A stretch of 64,000 nt of DNA from Cyanobium sp. CZS25K. Lineage in GTDB: Bacteria > Cyanobacteriota > Cyanobacteriia > PCC-6307 > Cyanobiaceae. The notes below the pieces were generated by a model that worked only from the letters and a program-made list of their open reading frames with translations, had not been told where the DNA came from and did no database searches. Location of the stretch: positions 59,858 to 123,857 of the forward strand of contig JAUCZB010000010.1 in NCBI GenBank assembly GCA_030373325.1. The letters are read 5' to 3'. Both the position numbers and the translations under genes were made by a program. Shown here one piece after another: positions 15,529 to 24,099 of this stretch; position 1 is the stretch's first letter, and each line of letters starts with the position of its first letter.

Positions 15529-16968
15529 TCAGTGCCGCAGCGGGGCGGAGCCCTCAGGGGCACCGTCCCGGGCGCTGTCCTGGCCCGCAGGGCGGCCCCA
15601 GCCGAGCTTGCGTTCCAGCTTCTGGATCATCTTTCCGGCCAGATCCAGGCCGGTGGCTGTTTCGATCCCCTCCAGTCCCGGGCTGGAGTTCACCTCCAGC
15701 AGCAGGGGGCCGCGGTGCGAGCGCAGGATGTCGACGCCGGCCACATCCAGACCCAGGGCCTTGCAGGCCTTGACGGCCATCTGCTTCTCCGCCGCATCGA
15801 GCTGCACCATCCGGGCCGTTCCCCCCTGGTGCAGGTTGGCGCGGTATTCGCCCTCGGCGGCCCGGCGTTCGATGGCGGCCACCACCTTGCCGCCGACCAC
15901 GAAGCAACGCAGATCCGTTCCGCTGGCCTCCTTGATGAACTCCTGCACCAGCAGGTTGGCGTCGAGGCTCTGGAGGGCATTGATGACGCTTTCGGCGGCC
16001 TTCTGGGTTTCGGCCAGCACCACGCCCCGGCCCTGGGCGCCTTCCAGCAGCTTCACGATCAGGGGGGCGCCGCCCACCATGCGGATCAGATCCACGGTGT
16101 CGAGGGGCGAATCGGCGAAGCCCGTGACGGGGGTGTTGAGCCCGGCGCGAACGAACTCCTGGGAGGCGAAGAGTTTGTCGCGGGAGACGGTGATCGCCTG
16201 GGCACTGTTGAGGGAAGGCACCCCCATCGATTCGAACTGCCGCGTCACGGCGCAGCCGTAGAAGGTGACGCTGGGGCGGATGCGCGGAATGACGGCATCC
16301 ACCTGGCCGAGCACATCACCGCCGCGGTAATGCACTTCCGGATTGCGGGGATCAAGGCGGATGTAGCACTGCCGGATGTTGAGAAACTGCATGTGATGAC
16401 CGCGCTCCTCGCCGGCCTCGATCAGGCGACGATTGCTGTAGAGATCTGGGTTGCTGGCCAGCAGCACGATCCGCAGCCCGTCATTGCGCTGGCGGACATG
16501 GGTGTAGAGAGCCCGGCTCTCCTCGGGGCTGAGCGTGCGGAGGTGATGGCTGCCCTCCGGGTCGACCAGGATCCTGCCCACCATGGCCTGCCGACCAAGC
16601 AGCATCCGGTAGCCCATGGCATCGCGATTGGCGAGCGTCAACTCCACCTCCCAGCTCTGCTCACCCAGCACCAGGCGCTCCCGGATCACATAGCGACTCT
16701 CAGGGACACCGCTGGTGTTCCTCACCTCCCGCCTGGCCACCACGGGGGCCTCATGGCGCACCACCAGGGCCCGATCGCCCTGGAGAGGATGCACCTCGAA
16801 GCTCACCCAGGGGTTCCCATCCCGCTCAAAGGCCACGATGTTGGTGGCATGGAGAGCGGAGGTGGCCGCCCCAGAATCCACCCGGGCCTTGATCGCCGGC
16901 AGCCCGGCATCCGGGAAGCTGCACCACTCCTCGCTTCCCACGATGATCTTGCCTTCGAAGCTGTCCAT
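15529..16968 (-). CDS. Retropepsin-like zinc/ATP-dependent protease (RimB-like) fused to RimK-type ATP-grasp ligase
   Basis: A 479-residue fusion. Residues 1-150 match the RimB/putative ATP-dependent zinc protease family (aspartic-protease-like fold): VGSEEWCSFP, then DSGAATSALH at 31-40 and MLLGRQAM near 122-129. Residues about 165-455 are a RimK-type ATP-grasp ligase: NPDLYSNRRLIEAG, the central SRDKLFASQ and PLIVKLLEGAQGRGV, and the metal site LLEVNSSPGLEGIE. RimK adds glutamates to the C-terminus of a substrate such as ribosomal S6 and RimB trims them; here both activities are predicted in one chain. ATG 16968 (MDSFEGK) is chosen over an upstream ATG because it matches the domain start. 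The tail past 455 is low-complexity. Confidence 0.85.
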   Translation of the reverse strand: MDSFEGKIIVGSEEWCSFPDAGLPAIKARVDSGAATSALHATNIVAFERDGNPWVSFEVHPLQGDRALVVRHEAPVVARREVRNTSGVPESRYVIRERLVLGEQSWEVELTLANRDAMGYRMLLGRQAMVGRILVDPEGSHHLRTLSPEESRALYTHVRQRNDGLRIVLLASNPDLYSNRRLIEAGEERGHHMQFLNIRQCYIRLDPRNPEVHYRGGDVLGQVDAVIPRIRPSVTFYGCAVTRQFESMGVPSLNSAQAITVSRDKLFASQEFVRAGLNTPVTGFADSPLDTVDLIRMVGGAPLIVKLLEGAQGRGVVLAETQKAAESVINALQSLDANLLVQEFIKEASGTDLRCFVVGGKVVAAIERRAAEGEYRANLHQGGTARMVQLDAAEKQMAVKACKALGLDVAGVDILRSHRGPLLLEVNSSPGLEGIETATGLDLAGKMIQKLERKLGWGRPAGQDSARDGAPEGSAPLRH

Positions 16969-17130
16969 GGTTCCGGGGCGGGTGGCGTGGGACCAGCCCA
17001 CGAACCACCATGCTCGCCGGCCTCAACGCCCTTGTCGACAGACGATGGCGCCAGACAGTGGCGGCAGACCGGATCGCACAGGTGGAATCTGCCGATCCTG
17101 CAGGCTGGGGGCTCTGTAGAGGCGACGGTC

Positions 17131-17520
17131 ATGGCGGATGCTCCCTATCTGGTCGCGCTGGCCTTGCTGGAACAGGACGGGACGCGGGCCCTGCCGCTGA
17201 ACGGCAAGTCGTTGCGTGTGGAGGCGGCCGCGGCTCAGGATCCCGATGAGGAAGGCCGCACCCTGGTGCTGGAGCTGCTGCTGCGGCTCTGGCAGCGGAG
17301 CGAGGAGGGTGCCCTGCGGCGGGCCGCCGGGGATCTCAGCCTGCTGCTGGTGGAACTGCCGCTGGAGGTGCTTCAGGAGCAACTGCCTCGGCTCAAGGCC
17401 GACTGGGTCGGGGGCGGCGCCACGGCTGACGTCCATGCCGCCCTGGGCTCCATGGCGATCCGTGGCTGGTGCGTCTCGTTCGCCAGATACGCGCCGGTGA
17501 GCTTCACCCCCTGGCCCTGA
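17131..17520 (+). CDS. Hypothetical protein
   Basis: A 129-residue soluble protein from ATG 17131, divergent from the protease-RimK gene. The sequence is leucine-rich and probably helical in the middle (LVLELLLRLWQRSEEGALRRAAGDLSL is the kind of stretch, seen in two parts), with a short beta-like end IRGWCVSFARYAPVSF. I do not recognise a family and see no catalytic motif. Its clean start with ATG, lack of internal anomalies and GC pattern like its neighbours suggest a real gene. Confidence 0.5.
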   Translation: MADAPYLVALALLEQDGTRALPLNGKSLRVEAAAAQDPDEEGRTLVLELLLRLWQRSEEGALRRAAGDLSLLLVELPLEVLQEQLPRLKADWVGGGATADVHAALGSMAIRGWCVSFARYAPVSFTPWP

Positions 17521-17671
17521 GACGCTTCCCCTGACGGCGTCGCCGCTGGCGCCAGGCTCAGCACGAGCGGGCTCAGCCGGGCCATGAACAATGTGATGGG
17601 CTGATCATCGGGCTGGAAAGGATCGCTTCGGCCCATCAGGCTGGGGTGCTTCGCGTCAGAACGCCCGCGCC

Positions 17672-18808
17672 ATGATCTCCCCCACCACCTGCCCCGAAGA
17701 GGGGAGGCTTGATGCGCTGCGGCAGGAGTTCGAGCACGACGCCAGCTTCAGCCAGGTGTTCCTGGTGCTCACCGTCGGCGCCACCCTGATCGCCACCCTG
17801 GGCCTGCTGGCCAACAGCCCCGGGGTGGTGATCGGCGCCATGGTGGTGGCCCCCTGGATCTTGCCGCTGCAGGCGATGGCCTTCGAGATCCTGCGGGGGA
17901 GGTTACCGATGTTCCTGCGGGCCCTGCGCACCCTGATGCTGGGGGTGGGGATCTGCGTGTTGCTGGCGCTGGCCGTGAGCCGTCTGGTGGCCTTCCCCAG
18001 CTTCGGCAGTGAGGTGATGAACCGCACCAGCCCGAACCTGCTGGATCTGGGGGTGGCCCTGGTGGCCGGAGCGGTGGCGATGTACGCCAAGCTGCGCAAA
18101 GACGCGATCTCGGCCCTGGCCGGCCTGGCCATTGCTGTGGCCCTGGTGCCGCCGATGTGCGTGGTGGGGATCCTGCTGGCGTCCTCCTACTGGGCTCAGG
18201 CCTATGGGGCCCTGCTGCTGTTCACCACCAACCTGCTGGGGATCATGGTGGGGGCGATGGCGGCCCTGGGGACGCTGGAGAAGGTGTATCGGGGCAGGAT
18301 GCTCCGCAGCCGCCTGGGCCTCACCAGCGTGGCCCTCACCGCGTTGCTGGTGATCCCCCTGGGCAGCAGCTTCTTCGCTCTGGTGAACCGATCCCAGCGG
18401 GAAACCCAGGCTCAGAAGCTGGAGGCGGTGATCGAGCAACGGTTGCGCAGCGGCACGATCACCCTCGGCGGTGATCCCGCCATCGATCTGGTGGGCATCA
18501 GCATCGACTGGCAGCAGAACCCGCCCCTGATCCGGGCCCGGGTGCGGGTGACCGACCCCAAGCTGCCCACGGCCCGGCAGGTGGCCGCCGTGCAGGAGTT
18601 CATCAACCAGAGCCAGGCCCCCCTGCGCTTTCGGCTGGTGGTGCAACGCACCGCCGTGGACCTGATCGGACCGGACACCGCACCCAATCCCCCCGAGCTG
18701 GAGGTGCTGCCGCCCCCGCCTCTGCCGCCGCTGCCGCAGGCGCCAGCGGCAACGCAAACACAAACGCCCGGGCCAGGACAAGGGCAGAAAGAGGACGAGG
18801 AGCCATAG
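17672..18808 (+). CDS. DUF389 family membrane protein
   Basis: A 378-residue membrane protein. The N-terminal half holds about six hydrophobic segments, with the DUF389 hallmark LANSPGVVIGAMVVAPWILPL at about 47-67 (read as two adjoining parts) and a second motif ISALAGLAIAVALVPPMCVVG. The region from about 235 is soluble, followed by a proline-rich tail (PPPPLPPLPQAP) and an acidic end. DUF389 proteins are found across bacteria and archaea without a settled role; the repeated glycine/proline helices suggest transport. It stands alone, followed by the arsR operon. Confidence 0.8.
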   Translation: MISPTTCPEEGRLDALRQEFEHDASFSQVFLVLTVGATLIATLGLLANSPGVVIGAMVVAPWILPLQAMAFEILRGRLPMFLRALRTLMLGVGICVLLALAVSRLVAFPSFGSEVMNRTSPNLLDLGVALVAGAVAMYAKLRKDAISALAGLAIAVALVPPMCVVGILLASSYWAQAYGALLLFTTNLLGIMVGAMAALGTLEKVYRGRMLRSRLGLTSVALTALLVIPLGSSFFALVNRSQRETQAQKLEAVIEQRLRSGTITLGGDPAIDLVGISIDWQQNPPLIRARVRVTDPKLPTARQVAAVQEFINQSQAPLRFRLVVQRTAVDLIGPDTAPNPPELEVLPPPPLPPLPQAPAATQTQTPGPGQGQKEDEEP

Positions 18809-18837
18809 CTGCAACGTACGGCTCCAGGCGGGGATCC

Positions 18838-18857
18838 ATCCACTAGAAATAATGGAT
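18838..18857 (+). promoter_or_regulatory. Candidate ArsR operator (inverted repeat)
   Basis: ATCCA (18838-18842) and TGGAT (18853-18857) form an inverted repeat around a 10-base AT-rich spacer, 17 bases before the arsR start codon. The position fits autorepression by the regulator. The half-sites are short, so the match is only suggestive. Confidence 0.35.
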
Positions 18858-18874
18858 ATGGTGCTGTCGATCCC

Positions 18875-19195
18875 ATGAGCGTGGCCACAGCGTCCCTCAG
18901 GACTGAGAACGCCCGCGCCCTGCTCAAAGCCCTGGCCGATCCGCTGCGCCTGCGGGTGATCGAGGCCCTCGGCGGCGGCGAGCGCTGTGTCTGCGATCTC
19001 ACCAGCGATCTCGGCCTGGCCCAATCGAAGCTCTCCTTTCACCTCAAGGTGCTCAAGGAGGCCGGGCTGCTCGCCGATCGCCAGGAGGGCCGCTGGATCT
19101 ATTACCGCCTGCGCCCCGAAGCGATCGAGCAGCTGCGGCGTTGGCTGGCGGAGCTGGGCGCCCAGTGCGGCACACCCGCCACCCCCTGCCCGTGA
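18875..19195 (+). CDS. arsR: ArsR/SmtB-family metal(loid)-responsive repressor
   Basis: A 106-residue winged-helix repressor. The metal-binding motif CVCDL lies at 38-42 (Cys38, Cys40), the recognition helix is around QSKLSFHLKVLKEAGL, and the wing is EGRWIYYRL at about 71-79. Further cysteines near 98 and 105 (GAQCGTPATPCP) could complete an As(III) site. It is the first gene of an operon with a DUF318-type permease and a small thioredoxin; its TGA overlaps the GTG start of the permease. This trio is a known arsenic/metal-response arrangement. Confidence 0.9.
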   Translation: MSVATASLRTENARALLKALADPLRLRVIEALGGGERCVCDLTSDLGLAQSKLSFHLKVLKEAGLLADRQEGRWIYYRLRPEAIEQLRRWLAELGAQCGTPATPCP

Positions 19196-20176
19196 GCGGC
19201 CTCACCCCGGCGCGCCGGTGGCTGCGCACCAGCCGGGGTGGCCATGTCGCCCTGCTGGCCGGCCTGGTGGCGGCCTGGTTGGTGCTCTACCGAATCAATG
19301 AATCGCTCTGGGAGGCGGTGCTGTTCGGCTGGCTGGGCCTGGCGCCGGAGCAGCGGCTGGGGGAAACCCTGCGCTTCTTCCTCTACGACGCGGTCAAGAT
19401 CGCCCTGCTGCTCAGCGGCATCATCTTCGTGGTGACCGTGCTGCGCTCCAATCTGAGCCTGGAGCGCACCCGGGCCCTGCTGGCCGGGCGCCGCGAGGGG
19501 ATCGGCAACGTGCTGGCCGCCCTGCTCGGGGTGATCACCCCCTTCTGCTCCTGCAGTGCGGTGCCGGCCTTCATCGGCTTCCTGGCCGCGGGCATTCCTC
19601 TGGGGGTGACGATGAGTTTTCTGATCGCCAGCCCGATGGTGAACGAGGTGGCGATCGGTCTGCTGTTCAACCTGTTCGGCTGGAGGATCACGCTGATCTA
19701 CATCAGCTCCGGCCTGCTGATCGCGATCCTGGCGGGATGGGTGCTGGGCCGTCTGCAGGTCGAGCGCTGGGTCGAATCGTTTGGCTAAGAGACCAGGCTG
19801 CATGGCCAGGCCGTGGATTTTCCCAGGGTCTGTGGTTTGAGCAGCGGCTGCAGATGGGTGCCGAAGAAGTGCTCTCCATCCTGGGACAGATCTGGCCCTA
19901 TCTCCTGGTCGGCATCGGGGTGGGGGCGTTGATTCACGGCTGGGTGCCCACCAACTTCTTCACCACCCACGCCGGTCGCAGCAACCCCTTCGGCGTTCTG
20001 CTGGCCGTGGGCATCGGCATTCCGCTTTATTCCAATGCGGCGGGCGTGATGCCGATGGTGCAGGCCCCCTACGAGAAGGGACTGCCGATGGGCACGGTTC
20101 TCGCCTTCATGATGAGTGTGGTGGCCCTGTCGGAGCCGGAGTTGATCCTGCTGCGCCAGGTGCTCCAACCACCATG
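19192..20176 (+). pseudogene. DUF318/YraQ-type permease, frameshifted and 3'-truncated
   Basis: The first half (GTG 19192 to TAA at 19788) carries the family signature TPFCSCSAVPAFIGFLAAGI and SPMVNEVAIG. It ends abruptly after RWVESFG. The second half is in another frame (about 19770 on): LWFEQRLQMGAEEVLSILGQIWPYLLVGIGVGALIHGWVP in successive parts, then GIPLYSNAAGVMPMVQ and LAFMMSVVALSEPELILLRQVL. A missing base near 19780-19787 would restore one frame. The last membrane helix normally following LRxVL is also absent: the sequence runs directly into the ATG of the thioredoxin gene. The family exports metal(loid)s or methylarsenicals. Either a pseudogene or a frameshift plus deletion that leaves two separate halves. 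Confidence 0.75.
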
Positions 20177-20419
20177 GACATCAAGATTCTCGGCAGTGGC
20201 TGCAGGCAATGCATCACCCTCGAAGAGCATGCCCGCAGGCAAGCCGCCGAGCTGGGCATCGAGCCGAGCATCGCAACGATTCACGATCCGGTGGCCATTG
20301 CCGGCTATGGGGTGATGCGCAGGCCGGCGTTGGTGATCGATGAACGGGTCGTGGTGGCCGGGCGGGTGCCGGCGGCCGAGGAGGTCCGCTCCCTGCTGAT
20401 GGCGGCATCGCAGGATTGA
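20174..20419 (+). CDS. Small redox-active thioredoxin-fold protein (TM0996/MTH895 type)
   Basis: An 81-residue protein, MDIKILGSGCRQC at the start with a CxxC-type pair (Cys10, Cys13), then the cis-proline region GVMRRPALVIDERVVVAG and a short helix. Proteins of this type are usually encoded next to DUF318 permeases and ArsR regulators and probably help reduce or hand over the metal(loid). Its start lies directly at the truncated end of the permease coding region, so the deletion that damaged the permease fused the two genes closely. Confidence 0.8.
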   Translation: MDIKILGSGCRQCITLEEHARRQAAELGIEPSIATIHDPVAIAGYGVMRRPALVIDERVVVAGRVPAAEEVRSLLMAASQD

Positions 20420-20509
20420 GCCGGGGGAATCGCCTGTGCGGCCGTGCCTGGCTGCATAGCAGGATGGCGAGATGGCCGGGGATGCCGGGAGCCGGGTGGG
20501 GACGCTGCG

Positions 20510-21460
20510 ATGAAGTTCAAGGACTACTACGCCAGCCTGGAGGTCGAACGCGACGCCAGCGACGAGGAGATCAAGAAGGCCTATCGAAAGCTGGCGCGCA
20601 AATATCACCCCGATGTGGCCAAGGAGGAGGGAGCCGAGGAGAAGTTCAAGGAGATCAGCGAGGCCTACCAGACCCTCTCCGATGCCGAGAAGCGCAAGGC
20701 CTACGACGATCTCGGCCGCCATCGCCCCGGGGAGGACTTCAACCCCTCGCCGGAATGGGAGACCCGCTTCTGGCGGGACGGCGGCCCGCAGCAGGTGGAT
20801 CTGGCCGATCTGTTCGAGCAGATGGGCTTCAGCGCCACCGGGCGATCCCGGCGCCAGGGGGCCGACTTCCCGATCCGCGGCCAGGACGTCGAGGTGGCCA
20901 CGGAGCTGAGCCTCGAGCAGGCGGCCCGGGGCACCGAGGTGTCGTTCTCGCTCAGCGTTCCCGGCCTGGGCGCCGATGGCCGTGTCGAGAAGCAGAGCCG
21001 CACCGGGAGGATCCGGGTCCCGCGCGGCGTGGTGGAAGGGGAGCGGCTGCGGGTGCCCGGGAAGGGCGGTGAGGGCATCGCGGGGGGACCTGCCGGTGAT
21101 CTCTATCTGGAGATCCGGCTGGCACCCCATCCCCGCTTCCGGGCCGCGGGGCACGACCTCTACCTGGAGCTGCCGATCGCCCCCTGGGAGGCGGCCCTTG
21201 GCGCCGAGATCGAGGTTCCCAGCCTCGATGGCCCGGTGAAGGTGAGCCTGAAACCGGGCATGCGCAACGGCCAGAAGCTGCGCCTGGCGGGCAAGGGCCT
21301 GCCCCACCGGCGCGAAGGGGCGGGCGATCTCTACGGTGTGATTCAGATCGTGCTGCCCGAACGGATTGGTGAACGCGAGCAGGAGCTGTATCGCGACCTT
21401 GCCGCCGCCTCGTCGTTCAACCCCCGCCACCACCTCGAAGGACCCACCACCGATGGCTGA
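20510..21460 (+). CDS. cbpA: DnaJ-like co-chaperone, CbpA type
   Basis: A 316-residue type II J-protein. The J-domain occupies 1-70, with HPD at 33-35 and helix [14 protein letters not shown], followed by a Gly/Phe-poor linker and the two C-terminal beta domains (about 115-300; [20 protein letters not shown] is seen in the second). No zinc-finger cysteines are present, which separates it from DnaJ proper. It stimulates DnaK. The next gene is a CbpM-like modulator whose start overlaps this stop by eight bases, which fixes the CbpA-CbpM assignment. ATG 20510 is chosen because the J-domain begins there. Confidence 0.9.
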   Translation: MKFKDYYASLEVERDASDEEIKKAYRKLARKYHPDVAKEEGAEEKFKEISEAYQTLSDAEKRKAYDDLGRHRPGEDFNPSPEWETRFWRDGGPQQVDLADLFEQMGFSATGRSRRQGADFPIRGQDVEVATELSLEQAARGTEVSFSLSVPGLGADGRVEKQSRTGRIRVPRGVVEGERLRVPGKGGEGIAGGPAGDLYLEIRLAPHPRFRAAGHDLYLELPIAPWEAALGAEIEVPSLDGPVKVSLKPGMRNGQKLRLAGKGLPHRREGAGDLYGVIQIVLPERIGEREQELYRDLAAASSFNPRHHLEGPTTDG

Positions 21461-21761
21461 CGACCTGCTGATCCCGGACGACGACGAGTGCACCGTGGCG
21501 CTCGAGGAGTTGCTGGCCGCCTCGGGGCTGGGGCACCAGGAGGTGAGCGAACTGATCCAGTTCGGCGTGTTCCACCTGGCCGACCATGCGCCGGTGTGGA
21601 CCTTTCACTCCCGCACGGTGATCCTGGCCCGGCGCGCCGCCCGGCTGCGGGACGACTTCGGCCTCAACGTGTCCGGGATGGCGCTGGCCCTCACCTACCT
21701 GGAGCGGATCGAGGCCCTCGAAGGGCGGCTGCGGGAGCTGGAATCCCAGCTGCCGCACTGA
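21453..21761 (+). CDS. cbpM: Chaperone modulator CbpM-like protein
   Basis: A 102-residue MerR-like helical protein: acidic N-terminus, [23 protein letters not shown] (in two parts, about 14-36), a helix [19 protein letters not shown] and a C-terminal coiled helix [19 protein letters not shown]. This is the layout of CbpM, which binds the J-domain of CbpA and inhibits it. The overlap with the upstream J-protein gene supports co-translation. Confidence 0.8.
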   Translation: MADDLLIPDDDECTVALEELLAASGLGHQEVSELIQFGVFHLADHAPVWTFHSRTVILARRAARLRDDFGLNVSGMALALTYLERIEALEGRLRELESQLPH

Positions 21762-21794
21762 GAACCGCGCCTGGCGAGGACATGCCGCCGGCCG

Positions 21795-22646
21795 TCACGG
21801 CTCGCCGAGGGCAGCGGCCACGGCCTGCTGGAACACGGCCTCCTCGGAGGTGATGCCGGTCCATTGCTCGAAGATCTGCATCGCCAGCTGCACCAGCATC
21901 TCGACGCCATCGACGATCGGGCATCCGTGCGAGCGGGCCGTGGCCAGGAATGGGGTGATGCGGGGATTGGTGATCACATCCACCACCGTGCAGGCTGGAT
22001 CGACGCAATCCCACAGCAGCGGCACCGGCTCCAGCTCGGGCGCACAACCGAGATGGGTGGCGTTCATCAGCAGGGTGGTGCCTGGCGGCACGTGCACAGG
22101 GTCCTGCCAGAGTTGCCAGTCGGCGGCCACACCGGAGGCCTTGGTGACCCGTTCGGCCACCTCCCGGCCCTGTTCCTCGCGCCGGGTGACCAGGGTGAGG
22201 TGGGCCGCACCGGCCCAGGCCATTTCCACGGCCATGGCCCGGCCGGCCCCACCGGCCCCCAGCATCACCACCCGCGCGCCCTTCAGGAGCGACAGCTTCT
22301 CGATCGCCTTGACCACCCCCTTGCCGTCGTTGTTGTGGCCGATCAGGCGGCCCGCTTCGATCGTGATGTAGTTGGCGGCACCGATGGCGCGCACGTCGGC
22401 GTCGACGTCATCCAGCAGGGGGATCACCGCCACCTTCCAGGGCACGGTGATGGCCATGCCCCGGTAGCCGAGGGGCCGCAGGGCCGCCACCGCCAGGGCC
22501 AGGTCGTGCGCGTTGGCGATGTCGTTCTTCCAGAACTGCCAGTTCAGGCCGTAGTGGGCATAGACGCCATCGAACATCCGGTCGATCGGGTTTTCGGCCA
22601 CCGGATGGCCCAGCATCCCGGTCATCTGCTTCTGGGGAGGGATCAT
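21795..22646 (-). CDS. Shikimate dehydrogenase-like protein, divergent substrate site
   Basis: AroE-superfamily protein of 283 residues. The NADP-binding half has VVMLGAGGAGRAMAVEMAWAG and NATHLGC, and the C-terminus GVEMLVQLAMQIFEQWTG, as in AroE/YdiB. The substrate half keeps the lysine of TVPWK and the aspartate of GHNNDGKG. The shikimate-anchoring serines (the SLSP-type segment after GxP) are replaced by HPVAENPIDRMF, and the usual NVTxP is AITVP. It is therefore probably a paralog acting on a related compound, or a diverged AroE. ATG 22646 (MIPPQKQ) starts at the family position; the frame is open further up but without family sequence. Confidence 0.7.
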   Translation of the reverse strand: MIPPQKQMTGMLGHPVAENPIDRMFDGVYAHYGLNWQFWKNDIANAHDLALAVAALRPLGYRGMAITVPWKVAVIPLLDDVDADVRAIGAANYITIEAGRLIGHNNDGKGVVKAIEKLSLLKGARVVMLGAGGAGRAMAVEMAWAGAAHLTLVTRREEQGREVAERVTKASGVAADWQLWQDPVHVPPGTTLLMNATHLGCAPELEPVPLLWDCVDPACTVVDVITNPRITPFLATARSHGCPIVDGVEMLVQLAMQIFEQWTGITSEEAVFQQAVAAALGEP

Positions 22647-22693
22647 CGATGGGCGTGGCAGCGGATCCCAGCTTGGCTGAGCAGGGCGCCCGC

Positions 22694-22954
22694 CTACAGC
22701 CCCACCTTGCGACGGCCCCAGGCCATGCCGGCCACATAGCCGATCGCCGGCAGCAGCAGCACCGGGTGCAGGGGGATCTGCACCACCAGGGCGATGCCCA
22801 CCAGCCAGGGCAGCAGCAGCAGGCTGCCGAAGGCCAGCTGGCTGAAGCGGGAGCGGCGCGCCAGGCGGCCCGAGCCCTGCACCAGCCGGGGCACGCCCTT
22901 GCCCAGGCCGTAGCCCAGCAGCACGGTCAGAACGGTGAGCAGGATCGCGCCCAT
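22694..22954 (-). CDS. Small membrane protein of unknown function
   Basis: An 86-residue protein with hydrophobic segments at about 2-18, 38-58 and 60-76, a basic middle (RLARRSRFSQ) and a basic end (GRRKVGL). No family is recognised. It sits 47 bases upstream of the AroE-like gene on the same strand, so it may share its transcript. Confidence 0.55.
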   Translation of the reverse strand: MGAILLTVLTVLLGYGLGKGVPRLVQGSGRLARRSRFSQLAFGSLLLLPWLVGIALVVQIPLHPVLLLPAIGYVAGMAWGRRKVGL

Positions 22955-23021
22955 GGTGGGGAGGCAAGCCCCTGGATTCTGGGGCCGGGGGGGGCCTGCG
23001 ATGGTTCGATCCGCCTAGCCT

Positions 23022-23234
23022 GTGCAACGAAGCGTTCAACGGGCGGCACCATGGTGTCAGCTCGCCCAGCAGCAGAGCAAGAGCCGCAGCGCCTGTGTCA
23101 GGGAGGCCATCAGCCAGTACCTGCTGCGCCATGGCGACGGAGAGGAAGCCCGCCGGCAATCGCGGCGGCTGGCCGAGCGGGAGCCGCAGCACTGGAGTGA
23201 GCAGGTGCCCGACTGGAGCGACTGGACGGCATGA
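23022..23234 (+). pseudogene. CopG/ribbon-helix-helix antitoxin, N-terminus damaged
   Basis: The body is clear: QLAQQQSKSRSACVREAISQYL is a ribbon-helix-helix helical pair (read in two parts), followed by an acidic C-terminus EPQHWSEQVPDWSDW that would wrap the toxin. The first beta strand, which contacts DNA in this family, is missing: the GTG at 23022 gives MQRSVQRAAPWC and a stop codon lies just upstream in frame. The 3' end overlaps the start of a MazF-like gene (ATGA at 23231). Damaged or short-started antitoxin. Confidence 0.6.
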
Positions 23235-23510
23235 CCCTGGCTGGGCTCCGACGCGGCACCATCGTGACCGTCGCCGGCCCGGAGGCGACTGCCGGCAAGC
23301 CACGCCCAGCGGTGGTGGTGCAGGCGGACCGCTGGCTGCAGGCCCATCCGAGCATCACCCTCCTGCCCGCTCACCAGCACCCTGGTGGAGGCGCCCCTGG
23401 TGAGGTGCCGGTGCTGCCATCCCCACGCAACGGCCTGAAAAAGCTGTCGCAGTTGATGTCTTGCCCTGCGGGGTTGGCTGGAGCTGCCGTGAGGCAGCTG
23501 CCTGACCCAG
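23231..23510 (+). pseudogene. MazF/PemK-type toxin remnant with compensating frameshifts
   Basis: The start matches MazF well: RRGTIVTVAGPEATAGKPRPAVVVQADRW (in parts) and SITLLP. Then the reading frame must shift to give CPLTSTLVEAPLVR (23356-23400) and shift back to give VPVLPSPRNGLKKLSQLM. An inserted C near 23353 and a missing G near 23402 explain both changes. After QLM the expected DKxxxxxR strand is not found in any frame. As written, the residues between the two shifts are scrambled, so the toxin is probably inactive. Confidence 0.6.
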
Positions 23511-23518
23511 GCCCCCGC

Positions 23519-24088
23519 CTACTCGCAGACCGGCACGTAGGGCACCGCAATCGTGGCGATCGCGCTCCTGGTGGCAAACGCACCGAGCACCTGCTGGCCG
23601 CCCCGATTCACCGTGACGAACCGCCCGGCGAACGTCTCGTCGTAGACCGAGGTGGCGGACAGTCCGGCGGCGCGGGCGCGCTGCACCAGATCGTTCACGG
23701 TGCCTCCGGGAAGGGCGACGCCGAACGTCGTCCGCACACCGGCGGAGAAGGCCATCACCCGCAGTGTGCCCTGCTCGAATTGGGCCGTACCCTCGATTCC
23801 GGCCGGGGCCTTGGGCCCCTTGAGCTGGTAGACGACAGGCAGCGGCGGCCCGGAGAGCTCACAACCGGGGCCCGGATCGGAGAGCCAGCCGGTCGCGACG
23901 GCCTCGGCTCGGCTCATGCCGAGACGCAGCGGGCCGATGCCGTCGAGGCGCAGCACCGGGGTTGATGCGCGTCCGTCGGCCCATGCCGATCGGGGCGCCA
24001 ACGCCGATCCGGCCGCCAGCAGCAGGATGGCCCCCATGGCCCCAAGCCGTGCAGCGCGACGCAGCGTGTGGCCGATCCGGCGTGTCAT
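23519..24088 (-). CDS. Secreted protein of unknown function
   Basis: A 189-residue protein from ATG 24088. The N-terminus is a typical signal peptide: basic MTRRIGHTLRRAARLG, a hydrophobic run MGAILLLAAGSALA and cleavage near SAWADG. The mature part contains GIGPLRLGMSRAEAVATGWL, a pattern often seen at the start of small repeat-like domains in secreted proteins, a cysteine at PGPGCEL and another near the C-terminus (VPVCE) that may pair. No enzyme motif is visible. It is divergent from the hydrolase gene with 11 bases between start codons. Confidence 0.6.
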   Translation of the reverse strand: MTRRIGHTLRRAARLGAMGAILLLAAGSALAPRSAWADGRASTPVLRLDGIGPLRLGMSRAEAVATGWLSDPGPGCELSGPPLPVVYQLKGPKAPAGIEGTAQFEQGTLRVMAFSAGVRTTFGVALPGGTVNDLVQRARAAGLSATSVYDETFAGRFVTVNRGGQQVLGAFATRSAIATIAVPYVPVCE

Positions 24089-24099
24089 GGTCTGACTGT

